DNA from: Methylobacterium sp. DB0501
GTDB lineage: Bacteria; Pseudomonadota; Alphaproteobacteria; Rhizobiales; Beijerinckiaceae
DNA: 64,000 nucleotides
Direction of reading: 5' to 3'
Assembly: GCF_011043735.1 (NCBI RefSeq)
Contig: NZ_JAAKGV010000006.1
Span: 62,001 to 126,000 of the forward strand
Part shown: positions 16,852-25,065 of the stretch, piece by piece
Layout: each line of letters opens with the position of its first letter
Position numbering within the stretch: the stretch's first letter is position 1
Notes under the pieces: generated by a model
The model's input: the letters and a program-made list of their open reading frames with translations, nothing else
The model's database searches: none
What the model was told of the DNA's origin: nothing
Position numbers and translations under genes: made by a program

Positions 16852-17481
16852 TTAAGTCGCGCGCGGCCCCGCCCTCAGCGCCCCCATCAGGAACGCCAGC
16901 ATCGCGTCCAGCGCCGGCACGAAATCCTCCGGGCACTGCACCACCAGGACCGGATGGCAGAACCGGACGATCGCCGTGTGGACGCAGCGCGCCGCCACCG
17001 CCGGATCCTCGACCGCGAACTCCCCCCGCGCCACGCCGTCGGCGATGACGCGCTCGAGCACCGCGGTGATCCGGTCGACATGGTGGCGGCAGACATCCCA
17101 GCTCTCGGACATGGCCGCCTCGACCATCTCGTGCATCCGCGGATGGCCGGTGAAGCGGCCGACGGCGTCACGGTGCAGGAAGACGATGATCTCGCGCAGG
17201 CGCGCCTCGGCGGGGAGGCCGGGCCGGTCGGCAAGGGTGGCGATCCGCGCCTCGACCTCTCCGATGAGGCGCGCCACCACGGCCTCGTTGATCGCCTTCT
17301 TCGAGTCGAAGAAGCGGTACACGTTGGCCGGGCTCATCCGCAGGGTCTTGGCGATGTCGGCGACCGTGGTCTTCTGGTAGCCGATCTCGCGAAAGAAGCG
17401 CTCTGCCGTCGCCAGGATGCGGCAGCGGGTATCGGTCGACGATTCCTCGACCGGTGGGGGTGCGGACAGGGCAGGGATCAT
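16852..17481 (-). CDS. TetR-family transcriptional regulator
   Basis: The 209-residue protein has a classical TetR N-terminal helix-turn-helix at residues about 18-64 (RILATAERFFREIGYQKTTVADIA, MSPANVYRFFDSKKAINEAVV) and a ligand-binding helical C-terminal domain resembling TetR_C regulators. Its target cannot be inferred; neighbours are otsA (convergent) and a 65-residue protein upstream in the same direction. It starts at ATG 17481. Confidence 0.9.
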   Translation of the reverse strand: MIPALSAPPPVEESSTDTRCRILATAERFFREIGYQKTTVADIAKTLRMSPANVYRFFDSKKAINEAVVARLIGEVEARIATLADRPGLPAEARLREIIVFLHRDAVGRFTGHPRMHEMVEAAMSESWDVCRHHVDRITAVLERVIADGVARGEFAVEDPAVAARCVHTAIVRFCHPVLVVQCPEDFVPALDAMLAFLMGALRAGPRAT

Positions 17482-17576
17482 CCGCGAAGCCTATCGTGCC
17501 GATCGCATCGGGGTCAAAAGGCACCGGCGACCTAATGCCCGGGTGTGGCATCTGCGTCACCCGGGCGGGACTGCCG

Positions 17577-17774
17577 TCAGGAGCCGAATTGCGAGCCCAG
17601 GCGCTCCAGGTACTCGGCGAGGTCGATGCCGCCGACCTTCTTGCCGTAATCGAACCGGGCCCCGGGCCGGATCGCCACGCTCTCGCGGGCGGTGGTCAGG
17701 GTGACGGGCCGGGTACAGACCCAGGCGCCGTCGCGCCGATGCTCGAAGTAATTCAGGATCTCGTGCCGGTCCAC
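17577..17774 (-). CDS. Small conserved-looking hypothetical protein, 65 residues
   Basis: The frame starts at GTG 17774 with an excellent Shine-Dalgarno, GGGAGG, 5 bases upstream. The protein (MDRHEILNYFEHRRDGAWVC...) is a compact mixed alpha/beta sequence with no signal or membrane helix. The strong ribosome site and balanced composition support a real gene. The function is unknown. A longer frame reaching 18137 would overlap the divergent peroxidase gene and is rejected. Confidence 0.6.
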   Translation of the reverse strand: MDRHEILNYFEHRRDGAWVCTRPVTLTTARESVAIRPGARFDYGKKVGGIDLAEYLERLGSQFGS

Positions 17775-17961
17775 GTCGACCTCCCACCGCGCCTCGCGCC
17801 GTTCTCGCGGGACAACGTGACAGTCTGGGGGAAGTTCACGGCAAGACCCCGCCGGAACGCCGCTCCCAGCCGGACTTGAACCAAGCTCGAGCATACGCGG
17901 CCGCTTGCGCGGCTGCGGAAGCCGCGAGACAATCGAGCCCGTTGTTTCGAGGAGCATCCCG

Positions 17962-18528
17962 ATGCCGCTCGCCCGCCGCGAGGCCCTGTTCCTGCTCGCC
18001 GGCACGCTCGCCGTCCCGGCCCGGGCCGCACCGCTCCAGAGCGGCGTGACCGCCTCCGCCTTCAGCTTCGCCAGACCCGAAGGCGGCAGCCTGGCGCTGG
18101 CCGAGCAGGCGGGGAAGCCGATCCTGGTCGTCAACACCGCGACGGCCTGCGGCTACGCCCCGCAATTCGGCGGGCTGCAGCAGCTCTGGACCCGGTTCGG
18201 GCCCCGCGGGCTGACGGTGATCGCGGTGCCGTCGGCCGATTTCGGGCGCCAGGAACCGCTCGACGGGCTGGCGATCGCCGAGGCCGCGCGCAAGAACCAC
18301 GGCGTGACCTTCCCGGTCGTGGCGAAGACCAGCGTGACGGGGCCGCAGGCCCACCCGTTCTACCGCTGGGCGGCGTCCGAGAAGCCGGCCGAGACCCCAC
18401 GCTGGAACTTCCACAAATACCTCGTCGGCCGCGACGGCCACCTGGCCGCCGCCTTCGCGACGCCGGTGGAGCCGACCGATCCAAGGGTGATCGCGGCGAT
18501 CGTGAGGGAGCTGGATGCGGCGGGGTGA
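17962..18528 (+). CDS. Glutathione peroxidase-like protein, exported
   Basis: The 188-residue thioredoxin-fold peroxidase has an N-terminal signal-like segment (ARREALFLLAGTLAVPARA), so it probably acts in the periplasm. The peroxidatic cysteine lies in NTATACGYAPQFGGLQQLW near residue 57, and the Trp-Asn pair appears as WNFHKYLV near 148. The usual NQF tetrad segment is replaced by SADFGRQEP, with Asp where the catalytic Gln normally sits. GPx proteins reduce hydroperoxides using thiols, usually thioredoxin in bacteria. The start is ATG 17962 with GGAG near 17951-17954. It is convergent with cysI. Confidence 0.85.
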   Translation: MPLARREALFLLAGTLAVPARAAPLQSGVTASAFSFARPEGGSLALAEQAGKPILVVNTATACGYAPQFGGLQQLWTRFGPRGLTVIAVPSADFGRQEPLDGLAIAEAARKNHGVTFPVVAKTSVTGPQAHPFYRWAASEKPAETPRWNFHKYLVGRDGHLAAAFATPVEPTDPRVIAAIVRELDAAG

Positions 18529-18583
18529 GGCCTCTCAGCCCCGCGAGGACGGAGCATGGCCATCTCCTCATGCCACCCACAAC

Positions 18584-18611
18584 CTCATCCCGAGGCTGTG
18601 CGCGGGATGAG
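18584..18611. terminator. Hairpin between convergent gpx and cysI
   Basis: CTCATCCC at 18584-18591 pairs with GGGATGAG at 18604-18611 around a 12-base loop, in the 127-base gap between the stop codons at 18528 (+) and 18656 (-). It is a plausible bidirectional stop and resembles the GGGATGA intergenic palindromes elsewhere in the window. Confidence 0.5.
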
Positions 18612-18655
18612 GGCGGGCCCGATAGAACCAATCGAGCCCGCCGCGGACCCCGCTC

Positions 18656-20470
18656 TCAGGCCACCGCCTTCTGCGCGCCCGTCTGCGCATGGAAGTCCGG
18701 TCCGTTGCCGGTCTTCGCCACGTAGCCGGCCCGGATCACGAAGTCGCCGAAGCGCTCGCCCTTGGTCCGGTCCCTGGCATAGGCCGCGAAGAGCGGATCG
18801 AGCTTCGGGCGGATGTCCGAGGCCGTGACGTCCTCGGCGTAGAGCTTGCTCAGCCGCGAGCCGTCGAAGGCGGCGCCGAGATAGAGGTTGTAGCGCTCGG
18901 GGCCGCGGCCGACGAGGCCGATCTCGGCGATGAACGGCCGGGCGCAGCCGTTCGGGCAGCCGGTCATCCGGATGGTGATGTCGTCCTCCGCGAGGCCGTG
19001 GGAGGCCAGGCTCTCCTCCAGCTCGTCGATCAGGCTCGGCAGGTAGCGCTCGCTCTCGGCGAGAGCCAGGCCGCAGGTCGGCAGCGCCACGCAGGCGAGG
19101 CTGTTGCGGCGAAGAGCGCCCGCGCCGGTGGTGAGGCCGTATTCCTGCACCAGCGCGTCGATCTCCGCCTTACGGTCGGACGGGACGTTGGCGATGATGA
19201 CGTTCTGGTTGCCGGTAAGGCGGAAATCGCCCTGGTGCACCTCGGCGATGCGGCGCAGGCCCGCCAGGAATTGCGGCCCGCCCTCGACGTCCTTGATGCG
19301 GCCCGACGGAACGTAGAGCGTCAGGTGGTGCTTGCCGTCGTTGCCCTCGACCCAGCCGTAGCGGTCGCCGTTGCCCGAGAAGGTGAAGGGCTTCGGATCC
19401 TGGAAGGCGCGGCCGACCCGCTTCTCGACCTCGGCCCGGAAGGCCTTCAGGCCGTAGCGCTCGATCGTGTACTTGAGGCGGGCGTTCTTGCGGATGGTGC
19501 GGTTGCCCCAATCGCGCTGGACGGTCATCACCGCCTCGGCGACCTTCAGGGCGTATTCCGGCTCCGAAAACAGCATCACGTCGGCGGTGCGCGGGAAGGT
19601 GTCGGTCTCGCCGTGGGTCATGCCCATGCCGCCGCCGACGGTGACGTTCCAGCCCGTCACCTTGCCCGTCTCGTCGAGGATCGCGATGAAGCCGAGGTCG
19701 TGGGCGTAGACGTCGACCTCGTTGGACGGCGGCACCGCCACGATGGTCTTGAACTTCCGCGGCAGATAGGTCTTCCCATAGACCGGCTCGACCTCGCCGG
19801 CATCCTCGCCGCCGACCACGCGCTCGCCGTCGAGCCAGATCTCGCGCCAGGCATTGGTCTTCGGCAGCAGGCTGTCGGAGATGTCCTTGGCGAGCTTATA
19901 GGCTGCCTCGTGCGCGCCCTTCTGCGCCGGGTTCGTCGCCGCCATCACGTTGCGGTTGACGTCGCCGCAGGCCGCGATCGTATCGAGCAGCGCCGAATCG
20001 ATCGCCGCCATCGTGCGCTTCAGGTTCGACTTGATGACGCCGTGATACTGGAAGGTCTGGCGCGTCGTCGCCCGCAGGGTGCCGTTGGCATAGGTGCGGG
20101 CGATCTCGTCGAGGATCAGCCACTGCTTCGGCGTCACGACGCCGCCGGCGATGCGCAGGCGGATCATGAAGGAATAGGCCTTGTCGAGCTTCTTCCTGGT
20201 CCGTTCGGCGCGCAGGTCGCGGTCGTCCTGGAGGTACATCCCGTGGAACTTCACGAGCTGCCCGTCATCCTCCGAGATCGCCCCGGTGGCGTTCTTCAGG
20301 AGCCCTTCCGCGAGCGTGCCGCGCAGGTAGCCGCTGGCGATCTTGATGTGCTCGTTGGCCGAGAGCTTGGCGGCACGGGCGGCTTCCGCCTCGGTGATCG
20401 GACGCTCGGTCGGCGGCGTCTCGTAGACGCGCTCGGTGGTCTGGGTCTCGGCGGTCTTGTGGTCGGCCAT
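18656..20470 (-). CDS. cysI: Sulfite reductase hemoprotein subunit
   Basis: CysI reduces sulfite to sulfide on a coupled siroheme/[4Fe-4S] centre. The 604-residue protein has the duplicated ferredoxin-like and siroheme-domain layout. The cluster ligands appear as CVALPTCGLALAE (near residue 456) and TGCPNGCARP (near 500), the C-x5-C...C-x3-C pattern. Arg-rich siroheme-binding segments TLRATTRQTFQYHG and GMGMTHGETDTFPRTA are present. Neighbouring cysJ identifies it as the NADPH-type sulfite reductase rather than a nitrite reductase. cysJ lies upstream on the same strand with a 240-base gap containing hairpins, so cysI expression may be modulated separately. Confidence 0.93.
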   Translation of the reverse strand: MADHKTAETQTTERVYETPPTERPITEAEAARAAKLSANEHIKIASGYLRGTLAEGLLKNATGAISEDDGQLVKFHGMYLQDDRDLRAERTRKKLDKAYSFMIRLRIAGGVVTPKQWLILDEIARTYANGTLRATTRQTFQYHGVIKSNLKRTMAAIDSALLDTIAACGDVNRNVMAATNPAQKGAHEAAYKLAKDISDSLLPKTNAWREIWLDGERVVGGEDAGEVEPVYGKTYLPRKFKTIVAVPPSNEVDVYAHDLGFIAILDETGKVTGWNVTVGGGMGMTHGETDTFPRTADVMLFSEPEYALKVAEAVMTVQRDWGNRTIRKNARLKYTIERYGLKAFRAEVEKRVGRAFQDPKPFTFSGNGDRYGWVEGNDGKHHLTLYVPSGRIKDVEGGPQFLAGLRRIAEVHQGDFRLTGNQNVIIANVPSDRKAEIDALVQEYGLTTGAGALRRNSLACVALPTCGLALAESERYLPSLIDELEESLASHGLAEDDITIRMTGCPNGCARPFIAEIGLVGRGPERYNLYLGAAFDGSRLSKLYAEDVTASDIRPKLDPLFAAYARDRTKGERFGDFVIRAGYVAKTGNGPDFHAQTGAQKAVA

Positions 20471-20710
20471 GGGGGTGGTGTCCGTTCGGGCGCCTCACAC
20501 GAGGCGTAGACGACCCGGCTTCTCCTGGCGAGCGCACCGCCGGAAGAGACGCGGGAACCCCTCTCCCGGGTGGGAGGAGGGGCGGGGGTGAGGGTGTAAC
20601 CCCTCAGGATCGATTGCGGGCAAGGGAGCCTATCCCGTTGCAGGATCTGGCTCCCATCTCCTCTCCCCGCCCGCGGGGAAAGGAGAGAGGCGCACCGGCT
20701 GGCGCGGGCC
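20471..20710. repeat. Intergenic CTCTCC/GGAGAG palindromes between cysJ and cysI
   Basis: The 240-base gap inside the leftward cysJ-cysI unit contains two GC-rich imperfect hairpins, one around 20556-20588 (CTCTCCC with GGGAGG) and one around 20660-20690 (CTCTCCCCGC with GCGGGGAAAGGAGAG). They look like REP-type elements and could reduce read-through or stabilise the cysJ message. Confidence 0.45.
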
Positions 20711-22486
20711 CTAGTACACGTCCTGTTGGTAGCGATGGCTGCGCTCCAGGCCGGCCACGGCGGCCTCGGCCGCCGCCGCGTCCAGGCCCTTGACGTCGGC
20801 GAAGGCCTTCACGAGCGCGGCCCGCACGTCCTTGGCCATCGCCTTGGCGTCGCCGCAGACGTAGACATGGGCGCCGCCGTCGAGCCAGGAGACCAGCTCG
20901 CGCCGCTGCTCCCAGATCCGGTCCTGGACGTAGATCTTCTCGGGCTGGTCGCGGGAGAAGGCCACGTCGATGCGCGCCAGCGAGCCGTCCTCCAGGGCCT
21001 CCTGCCATTCGAGCTGGTACAGGAAGTCGTGGGTGAAGTGGCGGTCGCCGAAGAACAGCCAGTTGCGGCCCGGCGCCTCGGTGGCGCGGCGCTCCTGCAC
21101 GAAGGCACGGAACGGGGCCACGCCGGTGCCGGGGCCGACCATGATGATGTCGGTCGCCGGGTTCGCCGGCAGGCGGAAATGCTTGTTCGGCTTCACCCGC
21201 ACCCGCAGCTTGGCACCGGTGCGGATCCGGTCCGCCACGTGGACGGAGGCGACGCCCGCCCGGTCACGGCCATGGGTGGTGTAGCGCACCGCCGCGATGG
21301 CGAGGTGGGCCTCGTCGCCGACCTCGGCCCGCGAGGAGGCGATCGAGTAGGCCCGCGGCGGCAGCGGCCGGGTGATGTCGTTGAGGTGTTGCGCCGAGAG
21401 CTTCGCCGGATAGGTCTCGATCAGGTCGATGAGGTGACGGCCCTCGATCCAGGCCCGGACCTCGTTCGACTCGATCAGGCGGCGGGCCTCCTCGTGGCCG
21501 GTGGCCTTGACGAAGCGCTCGACCGTGGCGGCCGACAGGGTGGTGATGTCGCGCTCGGCGAGCAGGGCCTGGCGCAGCACCGAATCGCCTTCGAGGCCGG
21601 CGGCCTTCAGGATCTGGTCGACCAGCGCCGGATCGTTCTCCGGATAGAGTTCGAGGGAATCGCCGGGCTGGTAGGCCGGGGCGGTATCCTCGAAGGCGAG
21701 GGCGAGGTGGATCGTCTCCTTGTCGGAGCGCGACGAGTTGAGATTGACGTGCTCGATCACCTCGACGGTGACCGGCTCGCGGCTGACCTCGACCTCCTCG
21801 TCGGCGCCGGCCGTACGGGCGAAATCCACCGCCACGACGTTGCCGGCGGGCTCAGGAGGCGCGAGCGCCTTGAGGGCGTCCTTGATCCAGGCGGCGGCCG
21901 GCTTGTCGAAATCGAGGTCGCAATCGACCCGCGGCAGCACGCGCTTGGCGCCCAGCTCCTCGAACCGGGCGTCCAGGCGCTTTCCGATGGCGCAGAACTC
22001 GGCATAGGAGGTGTCGCCGAGCGCCAGGACGCCGAACTCGACCCCGTCGAGGCGCGGCGCGCCCTCGCCCATGATCTCGCCATAGGCGCGCACGGCGCGG
22101 GCCGGCGGCTCGCCCTCGCCCCAGGTGGCGGCGATGACGACGAGGCGCTTCTCCTTGCCCAGGGCCGCCACGTCGAGGTCGGCGAAATCGACGACCTTCG
22201 GCTTAAAGCCGTTCTTGCGGGCGAGCTTGGACACGTCGCCGGCCAGCTTCTCCGAGTTGCCCGACTCGCTGGCGAACACGATCGTCAGCGGCTCCGCGGC
22301 GCGGGGCGGCGCGGCCGGGGCGGGCGCCTCGGCGGCGACGGCACCGCCCGCGGCGTCGAGGCCGGCGAGGAAGCCGGCCAGCCACGCGCGCTGCAGGGCG
22401 GTGGTGGAGCCGAGGGCGGCATCGAGATGGGCCCGCTCGGCGTCGCCGAAGGGAGCCGTGCGGGGGAGAAGCGCGGGGCGAGACAT
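20711..22486 (-). CDS. cysJ: Sulfite reductase flavoprotein subunit
   Basis: CysJ passes electrons from NADPH through FAD and FMN to CysI. The 591-residue protein has a flavodoxin domain (IVFASESGNSEKLAGDVSK near residue 74), an FAD domain with RAYSIASSR (near 350), an NADPH-binding GPGTGVAPFRAF (near 453), YVCGDAKAMA, and the family C-terminus RYQQDVY. An Ala/Pro-rich linker near residues 48-66 precedes the flavodoxin. Start ATG 22486. An Lrp-type regulator gene lies upstream on the same strand, and the cysH operon is divergent beyond it. Confidence 0.93.
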   Translation of the reverse strand: MSRPALLPRTAPFGDAERAHLDAALGSTTALQRAWLAGFLAGLDAAGGAVAAEAPAPAAPPRAAEPLTIVFASESGNSEKLAGDVSKLARKNGFKPKVVDFADLDVAALGKEKRLVVIAATWGEGEPPARAVRAYGEIMGEGAPRLDGVEFGVLALGDTSYAEFCAIGKRLDARFEELGAKRVLPRVDCDLDFDKPAAAWIKDALKALAPPEPAGNVVAVDFARTAGADEEVEVSREPVTVEVIEHVNLNSSRSDKETIHLALAFEDTAPAYQPGDSLELYPENDPALVDQILKAAGLEGDSVLRQALLAERDITTLSAATVERFVKATGHEEARRLIESNEVRAWIEGRHLIDLIETYPAKLSAQHLNDITRPLPPRAYSIASSRAEVGDEAHLAIAAVRYTTHGRDRAGVASVHVADRIRTGAKLRVRVKPNKHFRLPANPATDIIMVGPGTGVAPFRAFVQERRATEAPGRNWLFFGDRHFTHDFLYQLEWQEALEDGSLARIDVAFSRDQPEKIYVQDRIWEQRRELVSWLDGGAHVYVCGDAKAMAKDVRAALVKAFADVKGLDAAAAEAAVAGLERSHRYQQDVY

Positions 22487-22594
22487 GCCCGCACAGATGT
22501 GCCCGCGCCGCGCCGGAGTCAACCGAAATGTTCTTTTTGAAGAACGCGTCCGCGGGAGATCATCGTTATCGCTCGCGAGCGCCGCAGGAGAATA

Positions 22595-23086
22595 TTATTT
22601 CCCGGAGGCCGCCAGCGGCTGGACGAAGGGCGCGGTCGGCAGCGGCAGGGCGGTGGTGCTCTTCACCTTCTCCATGGCGAAGCGCGACGTCACGTTCTTC
22701 AGCGGCAGCACCGCGATCAGGCGCTTGTAGAAGGCGTCGTAGGCCTGCATGTCGGCCACCACGACGCGCAGCATGTAATCCACGTCGCCGGCCATGCGGT
22801 AGAATTCCAGCACCTCCGGCATCGCCGAGACGGTGGCGGCGAAGCGCTCCAGCCATTCGCGGGAATGGTCGCTGGTCTCGATCGAGACGAAGACCGTTAA
22901 CCCTAGGCCCAGTTTCACCGGGTCGAGCACAGCCACCCGACGGTCGATGACTCCGTCGGCCTCGAGGCGCTGGATGCGTTTCCAGCAGGGGGTCTGCGAC
23001 AGGCCGACGCGCTCCCCGATCTGGGCGATCGACAGCGTGGCGTCGTTCTGGAGCAGGGCGAGGATCTTCAGGTCGATGGCATCCAC
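22595..23086 (-). CDS. Lrp/AsnC-family transcriptional regulator
   Basis: The 163-residue protein has an N-terminal winged helix-turn-helix (DLKILALLQNDATLSIAQIGERVGLSQTPCWKRIQRLEADGVI) and a RAM-type effector domain (VFVSIETSDHSREWLERF, GDVDYMLRVVVADMQAYDAF). It starts at GTG 23086, 8 bases after GGAG, giving the usual MDxID N-terminus. Sitting between cysJ and the divergent cysH operon, it is a good candidate regulator of the sulfur locus, possibly sensing an amino acid such as cysteine. That role is inferred from position only. Confidence 0.88.
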   Translation of the reverse strand: MDAIDLKILALLQNDATLSIAQIGERVGLSQTPCWKRIQRLEADGVIDRRVAVLDPVKLGLGLTVFVSIETSDHSREWLERFAATVSAMPEVLEFYRMAGDVDYMLRVVVADMQAYDAFYKRLIAVLPLKNVTSRFAMEKVKSTTALPLPTAPFVQPLAASGK

Positions 23087-23172
23087 TGCGCGGCTCCGAT
23101 TTTGGAGAAGATTCTTTTAGGGTTGCCCCATGGTCAGGGAACAGATTTCCGACCTGGGCGTTCGCCAGGGCT

Positions 23173-23261
23173 GGTATAGCCGGCGGTTTCAGGCAAGGGG
23201 TCGCGAAAAACTCCGGGATCGCATCCCAGCCATGCCTTGACAGTGTTCGGTATAGCGAACA
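23173..23261. promoter_or_regulatory. Candidate control region of the divergent cys operons
   Basis: A perfect inverted repeat, TGTTCG-6-CGAACA, occupies 23244-23261 about 40 bases before the cysH start, and its central bases form GGTATAGC (23249-23256). The same 8-mer GGTATAGC occurs at 23173-23180. A TTGACA hexamer at 23237-23242 abuts the palindrome. This arrangement suggests an operator controlling cysH, perhaps bound by the adjacent Lrp-type protein or another sulfur regulator, which I cannot identify. Confidence 0.5.
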
Positions 23262-23299
23262 GTTACCGCCTCACACAAGCAGCCAATCCCGGGCTCTCC

Positions 23300-24133
23300 A
23301 TGACCCTTTCCCTCGACCGCGCGGCGCAGGATCTGGCGACGCGTCTGCGTCCCCTCGCCCTGCCGGAGCGCCTCGCGCTGATCGACGCGACGGTGGACGG
23401 CCGCCTGGTCTTCACCACGAGCTTCGGCCTCGAGGACCAGGCCCTCACCCACGCGCTCCGCATGGCGAAGTCGCGGGCCGAGATCGTGACTCTCGATACC
23501 GGCCGGCTCTTCCCCGAGACCTACGACACCTGGGCCGACACGGAGGCCGCCTACGGCTTCCGCATCCGCGCCTACGCGCCCGAGCGCGAGGCCGAGGAGC
23601 GCTTCGTCGAGGAATCCGGCATCAACGGCTTTCGCCACTCGGTGGCGGCGCGCCAGGCCTGCTGCGGCTTCCGCAAGGTCGAGCCGCTCAGCCGGGCGCT
23701 GGCCGGCGCCGCCGGCTGGCTCACGGGCCTGCGCGCCGGCCAGTCGGCCAACCGGGCCGAGACGCCGCTCGCCGAGGCCGACCACGCCCGCGGCCTGATC
23801 AAGCTCAACCCGATCGCCGACTGGACCCGCGAGGCGCTGGCCGAGCTGATCCACCAGAACTACGTGCCCTACAACGTGCTGCACGACCGCGGCTTCCCGT
23901 CGATCGGCTGTGCGCCCTGTACCCGCGCCGTGAAGGTCGGCGAGCCCGAGCGCGCCGGCCGCTGGTGGTGGGAGCAGGCGGGCAAGCAGGAATGCGGCCT
24001 GCACGTCGCGGGCGCCCCGGGCAGCGAGATCAAGGCGGGGCAGGAGCCTCGCGCCTTCGAGCCGGCACAGTCCGGCAATAGACAACCGTCCGAATCATCC
24101 TCGACCAAGCACAACCCGGAGCTGGCCGCATGA
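23300..24133 (+). CDS. cysH: Assimilatory APS reductase (CysH)
   Basis: CysH reduces activated sulfate to sulfite. The 277-residue protein has the PAPS-reductase fold ([28 protein letters not shown]) and, unlike E. coli PAPS reductase, the four cluster cysteines of APS reductases: [11 protein letters not shown] near residue 120 and GCAPC near 204-207. It also carries the redox-active ECGLH near 230. It should therefore use APS directly, consistent with the absence of an APS-kinase gene here. A 40-residue polar tail follows ECGLH. Its last bases overlap the cysD start (ATGA), so it leads a coupled operon. Confidence 0.93.
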   Translation: MTLSLDRAAQDLATRLRPLALPERLALIDATVDGRLVFTTSFGLEDQALTHALRMAKSRAEIVTLDTGRLFPETYDTWADTEAAYGFRIRAYAPEREAEERFVEESGINGFRHSVAARQACCGFRKVEPLSRALAGAAGWLTGLRAGQSANRAETPLAEADHARGLIKLNPIADWTREALAELIHQNYVPYNVLHDRGFPSIGCAPCTRAVKVGEPERAGRWWWEQAGKQECGLHVAGAPGSEIKAGQEPRAFEPAQSGNRQPSESSSTKHNPELAA

Positions 24134-25065
24134 GCGCCGCCCTTAAAGTCCGTACCGACGGGCTCGACCGCCTGACCCACCTCCAGCGCCTGGAGGCCGA
24201 GAGCATCCACATCATGCGGGAGACGGTCGCCGAGACCGAGAACCCGGTGATGCTGTACTCGATCGGCAAGGATTCCTCGGTCCTGCTGCACCTGGCCCTC
24301 AAGGCGTTCGCCCCGGGCCGGCTGCCGTTCCCGCTGCTCCACATCGACACGACCTGGAAGTTCCGCGAGATGATCGCGTTCCGCGATCGGCGCGCCAAGG
24401 AACTCGGCCTCGACCTCCTGGTCCACACCAACCCGGACGGGCTCGCCCGCGGCATCGGGCCGGTGAGCCACGGCTCCGAGGTCCATACCGACGTGATGAA
24501 GACCCAGGCCCTGCGCCAGGCCCTCGACAAGCACAAGTTCGACGCGGCCTTCGGCGGCGCGCGGCGCGACGAGGAGGCCTCGCGGGCCAAGGAGCGCATC
24601 GTCTCCTTGCGCACCGCGCAGCACCGCTGGGACCCGAAGCGCCAGCGCGCCGAGCCCTGGCATTTGTACAACATGAAGAAGCAACGCGGTGAGAGCTTGC
24701 GCGTCTTCCCGCTGTCGAACTGGACCGAACTCGATATCTGGCTCTACATCGAACAGGAGAACATCCCGATCGTGCCGCTCTATTACGCGGCCGAGCGTCC
24801 GGTGGTGCAGCGCGACGGGCAGCTGATCATGGTGGACGACGAGCGCCTGCCGCTGAATCCCGGCGAGACCCCGGAGATGCGTCTGGTGCGGTTCCGGACG
24901 CTGGGCTGCTACCCGCTGACCGGGGCGGTGGAGAGCGACGCCGCGACCCTGCCGGAGATCATCGGCGAGACGCTGGCGGCCCGCACCTCCGAGCGGCAGG
25001 GCCGCGTGATCGACAAGGACGGCGCCGGCGCCATGGAGCGCAAGAAGCAGGAAGGCTACTTCTGA
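24130..25065 (+). CDS. cysD: Sulfate adenylyltransferase small subunit
   Basis: CysD makes APS from ATP and sulfate; its partner CysN drives the reaction by GTP hydrolysis. The 311-residue protein has the PP-loop [17 protein letters not shown] near residue 44, [16 protein letters not shown] near 140, and the C-terminal Rx[16 protein letters not shown] ending typical of CysD. It overlaps cysH upstream by 4 bases and shares one base with the downstream start (TGATG). Confidence 0.97.
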   Translation: MSAALKVRTDGLDRLTHLQRLEAESIHIMRETVAETENPVMLYSIGKDSSVLLHLALKAFAPGRLPFPLLHIDTTWKFREMIAFRDRRAKELGLDLLVHTNPDGLARGIGPVSHGSEVHTDVMKTQALRQALDKHKFDAAFGGARRDEEASRAKERIVSLRTAQHRWDPKRQRAEPWHLYNMKKQRGESLRVFPLSNWTELDIWLYIEQENIPIVPLYYAAERPVVQRDGQLIMVDDERLPLNPGETPEMRLVRFRTLGCYPLTGAVESDAATLPEIIGETLAARTSERQGRVIDKDGAGAMERKKQEGYF

